Shown: in pieces, positions 36,419-45,646 of the stretch | Layout of the letters: each line of letters starts with the position of its first letter | Position numbering within the stretch: position 1 is the first letter of the stretch | From: Imbroritus primus | GTDB lineage: Bacteria > Pseudomonadota > Gammaproteobacteria > Burkholderiales > Burkholderiaceae | Reading direction: 5' to 3' | NCBI GenBank assembly: GCA_000272025.2 | Contig: AKCV02000017.1 | Coordinates: 1 to 64,000, forward strand | DNA length: 64,000 bases | Program-made: the position numbers and the translations under genes | Notes under the pieces: model-generated | What the model was told of the DNA's origin: nothing | The model's database searches: none | The model's input: the letters and a program-made list of their open reading frames with translations, nothing else

Positions 36419-36823
36419 ATGCACGCCCCGTTCCAGATTCCCCTCCACGAAGTCGAGATCACCGCCATCCGGGCGCAGGGGGCGGGCGGGCAGAACGTCA
36501 ACAAGGTGTCGAGCGCCGTGCACCTGCGCTACGACATCCGCGCCTCGTCGTTGCCGGATGATCACAAGCAGCGGCTGCTGGCGCTGCATGACCACCGCAT
36601 CACACGCGAGGGCGTGATCGTCATCAAGGCGCAGGCGCACCGCAGCCAGGAGCTGAACCGGGCAGAAGCGCTGCAGCGCCTGCACGCGCTGGTGGAAAGC
36701 GTGGCCCGGCCGCCGCGCGTGCGCCGGCCCACGCGCCCGACGCTGGCGTCGCGGACGCGGCGCCTCGAAGCAAAGAACCTGCGCGGCTCGATCAAGGCCC
36801 TGCGCGGCAAGGTGGTGGACTGA
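36419..36823 (+). CDS. arfB: Alternative ribosome-rescue factor ArfB
   Basis: A 134-residue release-factor-like peptidyl-tRNA hydrolase (YaeJ) that frees stalled ribosomes. The catalytic GGQ lies at residues 23-25 in [17 protein letters not shown]. The C-terminal tail is strongly basic and fits the mRNA entry channel. The length is normal. It is read away from the toxin-antitoxin pair, and a small exported protein gene follows. Confidence 0.93.
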   Translation: MHAPFQIPLHEVEITAIRAQGAGGQNVNKVSSAVHLRYDIRASSLPDDHKQRLLALHDHRITREGVIVIKAQAHRSQELNRAEALQRLHALVESVARPPRVRRPTRPTLASRTRRLEAKNLRGSIKALRGKVVD

Positions 36824-36918
36824 CGGCTGGAGAACAGGCAGGCGGGTGCACCCGCCTGTTGGCGGCCGCGCTGCCATGCACTATGCTGAAATTCCTCTTT
36901 CCGTCACAAGGAGTCGCC

Positions 36919-37179
36919 ATGCGTCATGTCATGACCCGCGCAGTGTCCTGGTCGGTCGTAGCGGTATTGCTGGGAGCCAGTGGTCTGGCCCTGGCGCACA
37001 ACTGCCCGAACGAGATGAAGGCCATCGATGCCAAGCTGGCCACCAACCCGACCTTGTCGGCTGACAATGCCGCCAAGGTGAAAAAACTGCGCGCCGATGG
37101 CGAAGCGCAGCACAAGGCCGGCAATCACGACGCCTCGATGAAGGCACTGGGCGAGGCGAAGAAGCTGCTCGGCATCTGA
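36919..37179 (+). CDS. Small exported alpha-helical protein
   Basis: 86 residues. A signal peptide ends near ALA (about residue 26), and a mature helical protein of about 60 residues with one Cys follows. The mature part contains KAIDAKLATNPTLSADNAAKVKKLRADGEAQHKAGNHDAS. Similar small periplasmic proteins occur widely in Burkholderiales, but I know no function. AAGGAG lies 6 bp before the ATG, and a strong terminator follows the stop, so it looks like a monocistronic, well-expressed gene. Confidence 0.82.
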   Translation: MRHVMTRAVSWSVVAVLLGASGLALAHNCPNEMKAIDAKLATNPTLSADNAAKVKKLRADGEAQHKAGNHDASMKALGEAKKLLGI

Positions 37180-37204
37180 GCGACTGCTGCGTCAAGAATG
37201 GCAT

Positions 37205-37246
37205 GGGCCGCCTTGCAGGAAAACCTGCGAGGCGGCCCATTGTTTT
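37205..37246 (+). terminator. Intrinsic terminator after the small exported protein
   Basis: A 15-bp stem (37205-37219 with 37224-37238, one G-U pair) closes an AAAA loop and is followed by ATTGTTTT. The stem is GC-rich throughout. Strong rho-independent terminator for the plus strand. Confidence 0.85.
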
Positions 37247-37342
37247 CTGGAGCATCGATCACGGCCCGCAGTGTTGCGGCTGCAGGCCATGCCGGCTTAA
37301 CGCGATGAGACCGGGCCGGGGGCCCCAAGCGACTTCAGAGGA

Positions 37343-37765
37343 TCAAGGTGCCCACTGCTCGCGCGGTTTCTCGCAATTGATCATCCATGGAATTCCAAAG
37401 CGGTCGACCACCATGCCGAAGCGCTGCGCCCAGAAGGTTTCGGCCAGCGGCATCTGTACCGTGCCGCCCTCCGCCAGGGCATTGAACACGCGCTCGGCTT
37501 CCTCGGGCGCCTCGATGCCCAGCGTCACATTCATGCCCTTCGGCTGTTCGTAGTGACTTGGCGCGTCCGAGGCCATCAGCACACAATCGCCGATGCGCAG
37601 TTGCGCATGCGCGATCAGGTCGCGCATCTCGGGCGGAGCTTGATCGGCCATCGGCGTGCCGCTGAACGGCAGCATCATGACGATATCGGTTTTCAGGACC
37701 TTGGCGTAGAACGCAAACGCCTCTTTGCAATTGCCGTTGAAATTCAGATACGGGTTCACCTGCAT
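37343..37765 (-). CDS. VOC family (PhnB-like) protein
   Basis: A 140-residue glyoxalase/bleomycin-resistance-fold protein of the PhnB type. It starts MQVNPYLNFNGNCKEAFAFYAKVL and ends ERFGIPWMINCEKP-like (DRFGIPWMINCEKPREQW). The family has no common reaction. Two adjacent ATGs occur at 37768 and 37765. AAGGAG is only 3 nt from the first and 6 nt from the second, so I chose the second. Confidence 0.88.
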   Translation of the reverse strand: MQVNPYLNFNGNCKEAFAFYAKVLKTDIVMMLPFSGTPMADQAPPEMRDLIAHAQLRIGDCVLMASDAPSHYEQPKGMNVTLGIEAPEEAERVFNALAEGGTVQMPLAETFWAQRFGMVVDRFGIPWMINCEKPREQWAP

Positions 37766-37845
37766 CATGCTCTCCTTGAACAAGGGCCGCCAGCATGCAT
37801 GGCCCTGCCATGCCCTGTGCCAGCGCACACTGCCGCGACCGGCAG

Positions 37846-39144
37846 TCAAGTCCCGGTATCGGCCTGCAGCAGGGTCTCCAGGCAATGCTCGCGGATTCCG
37901 TAGAACGCTTTCACTTCCTCGATCTGTGCCAGCACCGGCGCGGCATCGTGCGGCCGGGCGCGGCGCACCGCAAGAATCATCTTGTTTTTGCTGGTGTGCT
38001 CGAGCGACACGAACTCGAACACCTGGGCATCATACCCCTGCGCTTCCAGCAGCAATACACGCAAACTGTCGGTAATCATCTCGGCTTCCTGCCCGAGATG
38101 GACGCCATGCCGCAGCACAGCCTGAATTGGGTGGGGTGACAGCAGCTGCGGGCGAATTTCCTTGTGGCAGCACGGCGCGCACATGATGATCTCGGCCCCG
38201 GCGCGAATCCCCATATGAATCGCGAAATCGGTCGCCACGTCGCAGGCATGCAGAGCGATCATGACGTCGATCGGCTGCGGCGCGAACTGCCGCACATCGC
38301 CCTGGCGGAACGTCAGACCCGGATGCTCGAGCCGCGCGGCGGCGGCATTGCACAGGCTGGTCAGCGACTCGCGCAGCTCGACGCCCATGACCTGGGCACA
38401 GCGGCCGAGTCCGGCACTCAGGTAGTCGTGCACGGCGAATGTAAGGTAGCCCTTGCCCGAGCCAAAGTCCACGACGCGCACCTCGGTCGCATCGCGCAAG
38501 CGCGACGCCATCAGCGCCCGGTCGAAGATCTCGATGAACTTGTTGATCTGCTTCCACTTGCGCGACATCGCCGGCACCAACTGATGGTCCGCCGTGGTCA
38601 CGCCGAGATCGACGAGGAACGGACGGTCGAGCGTCAGCATGCGGTGCTTGGCGCGGTTGTGCGCGGCATGGGCCGGCATGGAATCCGCTGCCGGTGGCGC
38701 GTCCTCTGCTTCCGGACCAGCCTGATCAGGAACAGACCCCGCCGTGGCCGTGAGACGCCCCACGCGCAGGGTGCTCTTGCCCTTCTTGCCATAGGCCAGC
38801 TGCAGCTCGGCCGTACGGGTCTGCAAGTGGAGGTTGCGGAACGTGGTGCCGGCCAGCATCCGCACCGTCTCGATGGCCTCGGCAACCGGCAGATTCTTGG
38901 TGATGTCGCGCGTCGTATAGCGGTACACGAACGACAGGTGCGGCGCGCCACGCAGCATGACTGCCCGCACCAGCACCCGCTCCAGCCCTTCCTCGTCTCC
39001 GGCATGGCGCCCGAGCACCAGCTTGACGAAGCTGCCGTCGCCCACACTGGCCGACAGCCTGGTGAAAAAGCGCGCAGGCGCGTCACCGGTTTCGGCAGGG
39101 GCCACGGGGTATGCAGCAGAAGAGGAAGAAGCGAACTGAACCAC
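37846..39144 (-). CDS. SAM-dependent methyltransferase with PCCH motif (METTL25-like)
   Basis: A protein of about 432 residues. The C-terminal half is a class I methyltransferase with motif I VVDFGSGKGYLTF (about residue 223). A Cys-rich CAPCCHKEIRPQL block (about residue 321) is seen in the Methyltransf_32 group that includes METTL25/RRNAD1. The N-terminal half (about 1-170) has no recognised domain. The target is unknown, probably RNA. A GTG at 39144 preceded by AAAGGA is the likeliest start; an open frame reaches 39219. Confidence 0.82.
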   Translation of the reverse strand: MVQFASSSSAAYPVAPAETGDAPARFFTRLSASVGDGSFVKLVLGRHAGDEEGLERVLVRAVMLRGAPHLSFVYRYTTRDITKNLPVAEAIETVRMLAGTTFRNLHLQTRTAELQLAYGKKGKSTLRVGRLTATAGSVPDQAGPEAEDAPPAADSMPAHAAHNRAKHRMLTLDRPFLVDLGVTTADHQLVPAMSRKWKQINKFIEIFDRALMASRLRDATEVRVVDFGSGKGYLTFAVHDYLSAGLGRCAQVMGVELRESLTSLCNAAAARLEHPGLTFRQGDVRQFAPQPIDVMIALHACDVATDFAIHMGIRAGAEIIMCAPCCHKEIRPQLLSPHPIQAVLRHGVHLGQEAEMITDSLRVLLLEAQGYDAQVFEFVSLEHTSKNKMILAVRRARPHDAAPVLAQIEEVKAFYGIREHCLETLLQADTGT

Positions 39145-39305
39145 GAAAATCCTTTGGTCGAACAAAGCCGCGCGAACATGGCAAGCGCGGGAAAAAGATA
39201 GGTGAAACGGCGTCAGCATATCCTGCCCACCGTCCTTCCCGGCAACAAATGTGCACGATAAACCTCACGCCATGACATTTTGACGCATACGGTACGCCGA
39301 GCCGC

Positions 39306-40559
39306 ATGGTACCGCGTCCGCAGCCGGTGCGCGCTGTTCCGACATTCGGTAAACTGTCAGGCTTTCGTCCATCCGCCGGGCCCGCTCGCGTGAAACTCCT
39401 GACCCGCCTTTTCGCCCCTGTCGCCTCGCTGGCCGCACGCCGCCATGCTGAGATGCTGCGCATCATGCTGGGGGCAATGCTCGGGCTGCTGATCACGGGG
39501 TTTACCACGCACTGGATGTTCGGGCCGTCGCATACGCCGCTGCTGCTGGCGCCGATCGGCGCGTCGGCGGTGCTGCTGTTCGGCCTGCCCGCAAGCCCGC
39601 TGGCGCAACCGTGGTCGATCCTTGGCGGCAATCTGTTCGCCGGCCTGATCGGCGTGTTCGTGCACAGCCTGTGGCCGGCCGATCCGCTGCTGGCCGCACC
39701 GGTCGCGCTAATGGCGACGCTATGCGTCACCACCCTGCTGCGCTGCGTGCACCCGCCGTCGGGCGCGGTGGCGGTCAGCGTAATTCTCGGCGGTCCGGAG
39801 ATCCACCAGCTCGGTTACTGGTTCATCGTCAACCCGCTGATGATCAATTCGGCGCTGCTGCTGATCACCGCGGTGGTCTACAACAACCTGACCGGCCATC
39901 GTTACCCGGCCGCCGCGCGGCCGCAGCATGTAAATGTGCACGACACGCGCGACCCGGTACCGACCGATCGCGCCGGCTACCTGCCGGAAGACCTGGAAGC
40001 GGCCCTGAATGAGCACGAAGGGATGCTGGCGGTGGGCCCGGAAGAACTGGACCAGCTGCTGCGCCGGGTAGAACAGCACGCGCATGAGCGGCGCTTCGGC
40101 CGGCTCACCATGCAGGACATCATGTCGGCCGACCTCGTGCTGGTCAACCGCGACACCACGCTGACCGAGGCGGTGCAGCTAATGGAGCGCCATCGCCTGC
40201 AATCGCTGCCGGTCATCGAGGCCGACAGCGGCCGCATGGTCGGCGTGGTGGACTACACCAGCGCCAGCCATCGCCTGCACCACAGCACCATGATCAAGCT
40301 GGGCCGCCTGTCGCTGCGGCATCCGCTGCGCGCCGCCAACACGGTCGGCCCGCTGGCGCGCGGCCACGACGAGCAGACCGTGCCGCGCACCCTGCCCGTC
40401 GAAGCGCTGGTGCCGATGCTGGCCGACGAAGGCCACCATGCGGCCTATGTGATCGACGACAAGGCGCGGCTGTGCGGCATCGTCACGCAGTCCGACCTGA
40501 TCGGCGCGCTGTATCGTGGCCGCCTCGTGGCGCCCGCTGACGAGCCGCAGGCAGCGTGA
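39306..40559 (+). CDS. HPP family membrane protein with CBS domains
   Basis: 417 residues. The N-terminal HPP membrane domain (about residues 45-200, four hydrophobic helices) holds the name motif in LRCVHPPSGAVAVSVILGG. A linker and two CBS domains follow (about 265-315 and 355-405), likely binding adenine nucleotides. Some HPP proteins transport nitrite in chloroplasts and cyanobacteria. A role here is inferred only. The start may instead be GTG 39390, since the first 28 residues carry nothing conserved. Confidence 0.88.
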   Translation: MVPRPQPVRAVPTFGKLSGFRPSAGPARVKLLTRLFAPVASLAARRHAEMLRIMLGAMLGLLITGFTTHWMFGPSHTPLLLAPIGASAVLLFGLPASPLAQPWSILGGNLFAGLIGVFVHSLWPADPLLAAPVALMATLCVTTLLRCVHPPSGAVAVSVILGGPEIHQLGYWFIVNPLMINSALLLITAVVYNNLTGHRYPAAARPQHVNVHDTRDPVPTDRAGYLPEDLEAALNEHEGMLAVGPEELDQLLRRVEQHAHERRFGRLTMQDIMSADLVLVNRDTTLTEAVQLMERHRLQSLPVIEADSGRMVGVVDYTSASHRLHHSTMIKLGRLSLRHPLRAANTVGPLARGHDEQTVPRTLPVEALVPMLADEGHHAAYVIDDKARLCGIVTQSDLIGALYRGRLVAPADEPQAA

Positions 40560-40596
40560 GGCATGCTTCGGGCACGCACGCCCCACGCCGGTCCAT

Positions 40597-40619
40597 AGCG
40601 GGCACAGCGCGTGCCCGCT
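40597..40619. terminator. Hairpin between convergent genes
   Basis: AGCGGGCAC (40597-40605) pairs perfectly with GTGCCCGCT (40611-40619) around a 5-nt loop. It lies midway between the convergent HPP-CBS and cupin genes. There is no T-run on either side. Confidence 0.45.
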
Positions 40620-40628
40620 GGCTGGCAC

Positions 40629-40982
40629 TCAGACCAGCACGTACACCTTGCGCACCGTCGTGTGGACATCCCACACGCCTTCTGTGTTCGGCGAGAAGAA
40701 CAGCGTATCGCCGCCCTGGATGTTCAGGACTTCGCCTTCGTCCGAGGTGAAGGTGCATTCGCCGGACAGGAAATGCATGAATTCGCCGTGCGGATTGTTG
40801 CGACGGAAACGGCCGGGCGAGCACTCCCACACACCGGTCTGCACATCGTCGCGGCCGACGATCGCCTTGGTGAGGCCGCGCAGCGTGCACGGCGGATCGC
40901 TCAGGGGAATGTCCACCGTGCCGCGGTCTTCGAGCGCGTCGGAAGGAATGGCTGCAGCGCCTTTGAGGTTTTCGATTGCCAT
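40629..40982 (-). CDS. Cupin domain-containing protein (DUF861-type)
   Basis: A 117-residue single cupin barrel. It has the WECSPGRFRRNNPHGEFMHFLSGECTFT block (motif 1) and GDTLFFSPNTEGVWDVHTTVRKVYV (motif 2), as in the DUF861/EutQ-like group. These often accompany amino-acid or amine catabolic genes and may bind a substrate or act as a small isomerase. It is the last gene of the minus-strand run that begins with the ABC binding protein, 87 bp after the FAD gene. Confidence 0.85.
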   Translation of the reverse strand: MAIENLKGAAAIPSDALEDRGTVDIPLSDPPCTLRGLTKAIVGRDDVQTGVWECSPGRFRRNNPHGEFMHFLSGECTFTSDEGEVLNIQGGDTLFFSPNTEGVWDVHTTVRKVYVLV

Positions 40983-41069
40983 GGGGAAACTCCGTCTATT
41001 GGATGAGGGATTGCGCACCCGCTGCACGCGGATGCGAAGAATGATGGGTACCGGCCGCCACGCCGCGCG

Positions 41070-42404
41070 TCAACGCCCGTCCTTCAGGCGGAACCAGACG
41101 AAGGCCGCACGTTGCCCAATGCGCCGGAAAGCCGCCAGCGGGACACGCGGCAACGGTCCGGCGATGGCCGGCAGGATCGCGCGGTCACCGCCGATCTGCC
41201 CCGCCAGCAGCCGCCCGGCGTGCGGGGCAGCAGCCACGCCGCTGCCGTTGTAGCCCAGCGCATAGGATACCGTCGGATCGTCCTCGGTCCGCGTGATGTG
41301 CGGGATCTGATCCATCGTCAGGGCCACCCAGCCGCCCCAGCAGTAATCCGCGGTGATGCCGCGCAGGGCCGGGAACTTGCGGCCGATCATGTCGAGCAGG
41401 CGGTCCTGCCGCAGCGTGCCCTCGCTCTCGTGAATCGGCCCGCGGCTGCCGAGCATCACGCGGCCGTCCGGCAGGCGGCGATAGAAGTTGAGGACGGCGC
41501 GCGTGTCGGTGATGACGTCGGTCGTCAGCAGGCCCGACTCGGCCTGCTCGGTCGAGGTCATTGGTCGCGTCACCACGATATTGGACAGCACCGGAATCGT
41601 CCGGCCGTTGAGGCTGGGGTGCAGGCGCTCGGTCGAGTAGCCATTGGTGGCAATCACCACCTGCCGGGCGCGCACCGTGCCACCCGGCGTCTTCAGCAGA
41701 TGCCGGCCGGCTTCGCGCGTCCACTGCATGACCGGCGACTGGCAATGCACGCGCGCACCGGCCGCCCGCGCCATGCGCAGCAGGCCATAGTTGAACTTCA
41801 GGGGATGCATGGCGAAGGCATCGGCAAAGCGCAGCGCCGCCGGAGCTTCGCCGCCGCGGAAGTAGCCCTTCGCCAGCGCAGCGGGATCGAGCAGTTCGGT
41901 TTCGTAGCCGAACACATTGCGCAGCAGCGCCTGGTCGGCCAGCAGGCCGGCGACCTTGTCGGCGCGGTGGGCCACCTTGAGCCAGCCGTCCGGCTGGCGG
42001 TCGCAGGCGATGTTACCGGTGTCGATCAGGTCGCGCACAGTGTTCAGCGCGGCATGCGCCTCGGCGAACAAGGCGCGCGCGCCCGGCACGCCCCAGCGCT
42101 TGATCCACTGGCCATAGCCGAGCCGGCCGATGGCGGGACGGGCGAAGCTGCCGTTGCGTCCGCTGCATCCCCAGCCAGGACCATTGGCCTCCAGGACCGT
42201 GGCATGGATGCCGTAATCGCGCGCCAGGTAATAGGCGCAGCTGAGGCCGGTATAGCCCGCGCCGATGATCGCGACGTCGACATCCCGGTCGCCCTGCAAG
42301 GCACCGTCGTCCGGCGGCGGCTCACCGGCGGTCGCCAGCCAGTACGTTGCGGGATAAGCCTGCGGGCGTTGCGGCAGTTCGGCGCGCAGCGGATCGTAAA
42401 CCAT
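41070..42404 (-). CDS. FAD-dependent amine oxidoreductase (PuuB/OrdL-like)
   Basis: A 444-residue DAO-type flavoprotein. The FAD Rossmann motif is DVAIIGAGYTGLSCAYYLARDYG (about residues 43-65). The OrdL/gamma-glutamylputrescine-oxidase signature GWGCSGRNGSFARP follows. The C-terminal block HITRTEDDPTVSYALGYNGSGVAAAP closes the FAD site. It probably oxidises an amine or a gamma-glutamylated amine. Its neighbours, a polyamine-type transporter and a second flavoprotein, support this. Confidence 0.88.
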   Translation of the reverse strand: MVYDPLRAELPQRPQAYPATYWLATAGEPPPDDGALQGDRDVDVAIIGAGYTGLSCAYYLARDYGIHATVLEANGPGWGCSGRNGSFARPAIGRLGYGQWIKRWGVPGARALFAEAHAALNTVRDLIDTGNIACDRQPDGWLKVAHRADKVAGLLADQALLRNVFGYETELLDPAALAKGYFRGGEAPAALRFADAFAMHPLKFNYGLLRMARAAGARVHCQSPVMQWTREAGRHLLKTPGGTVRARQVVIATNGYSTERLHPSLNGRTIPVLSNIVVTRPMTSTEQAESGLLTTDVITDTRAVLNFYRRLPDGRVMLGSRGPIHESEGTLRQDRLLDMIGRKFPALRGITADYCWGGWVALTMDQIPHITRTEDDPTVSYALGYNGSGVAAAPHAGRLLAGQIGGDRAILPAIAGPLPRVPLAAFRRIGQRAAFVWFRLKDGR

Positions 42405-42483
42405 GGTCTCTCTCGTCTCATCGTGGCGCCGGAGGGCGCAGAATCTTCTCTGTCAGCCGGAGATGGCCGACATGGCAGAGGTA

Positions 42484-43743
42484 TCAGAACCGGTCGATAC
42501 GGAACGGCGTCAGGTCGATGGCCGGACTGCGCCCCAGCACCAGGTCGGTCAGCGCGGTGGCGGTGCCGGGTGCGCAGGTCAGACCGATATGCTGGTGCCC
42601 AAAGCCATAGAACACATTGCGGAAATGCGGCGAACGGCCGATCACCGGCATGCTGTCCGGCAGCGAGGGACGGTGCCCCATCCATTCGGTATGCGCCTGC
42701 GCCTCGATGCGCGGGAACAGGGTGCGCAGATGCTTGAGCAGGGTCCGCGCGCGGCGGTAGTCGGGCGGTGCGCGCAGGCCGGCGAACTCCACCAGCCCGG
42801 CGGCGCGCAGGCCACCACGCATCGGCGTCGTCAACATCTTCTGCGCTGGCGACATCACCGGATAGCGCGGTGCGTCACCCGTATGCCGCTGCAGCGTGAC
42901 GTGATAACCGCGCTCCGCTTCGAGCGGTACCGGGCTGCCTAGCCGGCGCGACAGTTCGCCAGACCACACGCCCCCGCACACCACCAGATCCGACACCGGC
43001 AGCTGGCCAGCCTCGGTCATCAGCGCCACGGGACCCTCCGCGCCCACCACCACGTCGCGTACCTCGTGCCGCAGCACGCGGCCGCCGAATTCCACGAAAT
43101 GCTCGGCCAGCGCCTGTACCAGCGCGAACGGATCGGGCGAGTAGCCGCAGTTCTCCATGACCACGCCGAAGCGGAAGCGTTCCGCCACGGCCGGCTCCAT
43201 CTCGCGCACTGCGCCATCGCGCAAGGTATGAATGCGCGTGCCGTGCTGCTGGCGGAGATTCCATACGTACTGGTCGGCCTGATAGGTCGCCTCGTCCGGA
43301 TACACGCACAGCAACGGCGTGGGCTGCGCCAACGCGGCCGCGCGCGTCCCGGCGACCTGTGCGAGATGCGCCTCGACGGTGGTGCGCGTCAGCTGTGCGA
43401 GTGCCGCGGCGATGCGCTCCACCTCCACAGGCCGGCTGGCACGCAGGAACGAGATCATCCACGGCAGCATCTTCGGCACATGCCGCCAGCGCATGGCGAG
43501 CGGACCCAGCGGATCGGTCAGCATACTCGGCACTTTCCAGATAAAACCCGGCGTGGACAGCGGCACCATGCCGTAGGTGGCGAGAATGCCGGCGTTGCCG
43601 CGCGAGCAGCTTTCGCCTGGCGCGACACGGTCGATGACCGTGACCGCGCAGCCGGCGCGCTGCAGCTGCAGCGCCGTCGACATGCCGACGATGCCGGCCC
43701 CGACGATGGTGACCTGGCGCAGCGGCACAGAGGGAGCGTTCAT
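42484..43743 (-). CDS. D-amino-acid dehydrogenase-like FAD oxidoreductase (DadA family)
   Basis: A 419-residue DAO-fold flavoenzyme. It has QVTIVGAGIVGMSTALQLQRAGCAVTVID (N-terminal FAD site), SCSRGNAGILATYGMVPLSTPG (DadA signature) and the C-terminal FRNVFYGFGHQHIGLTCAPGTATALTDLVLG. It may oxidise a D-amino acid or an imino acid to the oxoacid. The ATG at 43743 lies 73 bp after the permease stop. The OrdL-like gene follows 79 bp later on the same strand. Confidence 0.88.
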   Translation of the reverse strand: MNAPSVPLRQVTIVGAGIVGMSTALQLQRAGCAVTVIDRVAPGESCSRGNAGILATYGMVPLSTPGFIWKVPSMLTDPLGPLAMRWRHVPKMLPWMISFLRASRPVEVERIAAALAQLTRTTVEAHLAQVAGTRAAALAQPTPLLCVYPDEATYQADQYVWNLRQQHGTRIHTLRDGAVREMEPAVAERFRFGVVMENCGYSPDPFALVQALAEHFVEFGGRVLRHEVRDVVVGAEGPVALMTEAGQLPVSDLVVCGGVWSGELSRRLGSPVPLEAERGYHVTLQRHTGDAPRYPVMSPAQKMLTTPMRGGLRAAGLVEFAGLRAPPDYRRARTLLKHLRTLFPRIEAQAHTEWMGHRPSLPDSMPVIGRSPHFRNVFYGFGHQHIGLTCAPGTATALTDLVLGRSPAIDLTPFRIDRF

Positions 43744-43816
43744 TGCAAGAATTCGAGGAAAGGAAGGACGGGCCGCTGCCCCGGATACCTGCTGGAACAG
43801 CGGCACAACAGATGCA

Positions 43817-45646
43817 TCAGCGAGCGCGTCGCTTGCCGCGTCGCTGGAAGTACTCCGACAACAAGATCAGGGCCGTCATGAACAGCAGCAGCAACGACGC
43901 CACCGCCGCCAGCACCGGGCTGACCTTGAGCAGCGCGTCGTCCCACATCATCTTCGGCAGCGTGGTGACCTCGCCGCCCGTCACGAACAGTGCGATGGTC
44001 AGCTCGTCGAAGGAGATGATGAAAGCGAACATAAAGGCCGCGATCATGCCGGAGCGGATGATCGGCAGCGTGATGTAGCGCAGCGTCTTGAGCCGGTTGG
44101 CGCCAAGCGTCCAGGCTGCCTGGTCGAGCCGCACGTCGTAGTTCTTCAGCACTGACATGACGGTAATCACCACGTAGGGAATGGTCAGCACCGTGTGCCC
44201 GATAACCATCCCGGTAAGCGTACCGACCAGCGAGATCTGCGAGAACAGGTAGAACAGCGAGACCGCGATGATGATGTGCGGAATGATGATCGGCGACAAC
44301 ACGAACGCCAGGACCGCCGACTTGCCCGCGAACTGGTTGCGCGCGATAAAGAACGACACCGGCACGCCGATCAGCATGCCGCAGACGGCCGACAGGATGC
44401 CGATCAGGAACGACCGGCCGATGGCAGCCAGCCACTCGTGCGAGGCGAACACCATGTCATACCACTTGAGCGTGAAGCCCTTGGGCGGCCAGTTGAGGAA
44501 CGCTTCCTGGGTGAACGACACCGGTACGACGAAGAACGCCGGCACGCACAGGAAGACGATCACCAGCAACGCGGTGAACCACAGCACGCCACGGCTGACG
44601 GCGCGCGGCGCCTTCTGCTGGCTCGGGCGCGGCAAGATGGCATCAAGCAGGCGGCCCACGGTGGCGCACGTCACGGCGAGCACGCCGAGGACACGGTTGC
44701 CGAGCCAGGCGCCAAGGCGGCCGATGATCCCACGCTTGCCTGTATGGGCGCTGCCCGACAGGGTCGAGAGACCCACCAGCTGATCGTAGAAGAAGAAGAT
44801 CACCAGCGTCGTCACCAAGAACAGCACGGCGATGGCGCCCGCAAAGCCCCAGTTCAGCATCTGGTTCACCTGGAAGATGATCAGCTGCACGATCATGGTT
44901 TCACCCGCGCCACCCAACAAGGCCGGCGTGATGAAGAAACCGAGCGAGGTGATGAACACCAGCAGGCCACCTGCCGCCACACCCGGCATCGAGAGCGGGA
45001 AGTAGATGCGCCAGAACGCTTCGCCCCGGCGCGCGCCGAGCGTGGACGCTGCCTTGACGAGATTGCTGTCGATGTTTTCCATGGTCGGCAGCATGGTCAT
45101 CACGCACAGCGGCAGCATGCAGTGCACCATGCCGACCATCACGCCGGTGAAGTTGTAGATCATGCGCAGCGGCATGTCGACGATGCCCAGCGCCATCAAC
45201 AGGTCGTTGATCGCGCCGTTGCGGCCGAGCAGTACCATCCATGCGAAGGCGCGCACCAGGAAGCTGGTCCACAGCGGCATCAGCACCCACACGGCCAGCG
45301 AGTTGCGCGTCGAACCCTTGACCGTGGCCAGCAGGTAGGCCACGGGATAGGCGCCGATCAGGGCGAACACCGTGGTCCAGCCGGCGGTCTTGAGCGTGAT
45401 CAGCAGGACCTTGATATAGACGTCGTCGCTGACCAGGCGCTGGTAGTTCACCAGTGAGGCCGCACCGCTGTCATCGAAGAAGCTCAGGTACAGCAGCGTA
45501 CTGATCGGGAACGCAAAGAACACGCCCAGGAAGAGGATAGCTGGCAGCAGCGGCCAGAGCTTGGATACCCGGCCCAGCAGGCTGCGCTGCGGCGCAGTCG
45601 GCCCGGCTGGAGCCGCGGCGAGCGGCGTGCTGGCGGGCCCGCTCAT
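43817..45646 (-). CDS. Fused two-domain polyamine-type ABC permease
   Basis: 609 residues, double the usual length. Residues about 30-295 match a PotB/PotH-type permease with the EAA loop KAASTLGARRGEAFWRIYFPLS (about 199-220). Residues about 350-600 match a PotC/PotI-type permease with EAA loop QAAWTLGANRLKTLRYITLP (about 513-532). A Lys/Arg/Ser linker (about 300-345) joins them. Both transmembrane halves of the importer are thus one chain. It overlaps the ATPase stop by 4 bp. Confidence 0.92.
   Translation of the reverse strand: MSGPASTPLAAAPAGPTAPQRSLLGRVSKLWPLLPAILFLGVFFAFPISTLLYLSFFDDSGAASLVNYQRLVSDDVYIKVLLITLKTAGWTTVFALIGAYPVAYLLATVKGSTRNSLAVWVLMPLWTSFLVRAFAWMVLLGRNGAINDLLMALGIVDMPLRMIYNFTGVMVGMVHCMLPLCVMTMLPTMENIDSNLVKAASTLGARRGEAFWRIYFPLSMPGVAAGGLLVFITSLGFFITPALLGGAGETMIVQLIIFQVNQMLNWGFAGAIAVLFLVTTLVIFFFYDQLVGLSTLSGSAHTGKRGIIGRLGAWLGNRVLGVLAVTCATVGRLLDAILPRPSQQKAPRAVSRGVLWFTALLVIVFLCVPAFFVVPVSFTQEAFLNWPPKGFTLKWYDMVFASHEWLAAIGRSFLIGILSAVCGMLIGVPVSFFIARNQFAGKSAVLAFVLSPIIIPHIIIAVSLFYLFSQISLVGTLTGMVIGHTVLTIPYVVITVMSVLKNYDVRLDQAAWTLGANRLKTLRYITLPIIRSGMIAAFMFAFIISFDELTIALFVTGGEVTTLPKMMWDDALLKVSPVLAAVASLLLLFMTALILLSEYFQRRGKRRAR

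Noticed and set aside
41112-42737. 541-residue plus-strand frame
   Set aside because: Antisense to the two flavoprotein genes; rich in Arg, His and Gln as expected of a shadow.
44195-45457. 420-residue plus-strand frame
   Set aside because: Antisense to the fused permease; extremely rich in His, Asp and Arg, which is the mirror of hydrophobic codons.
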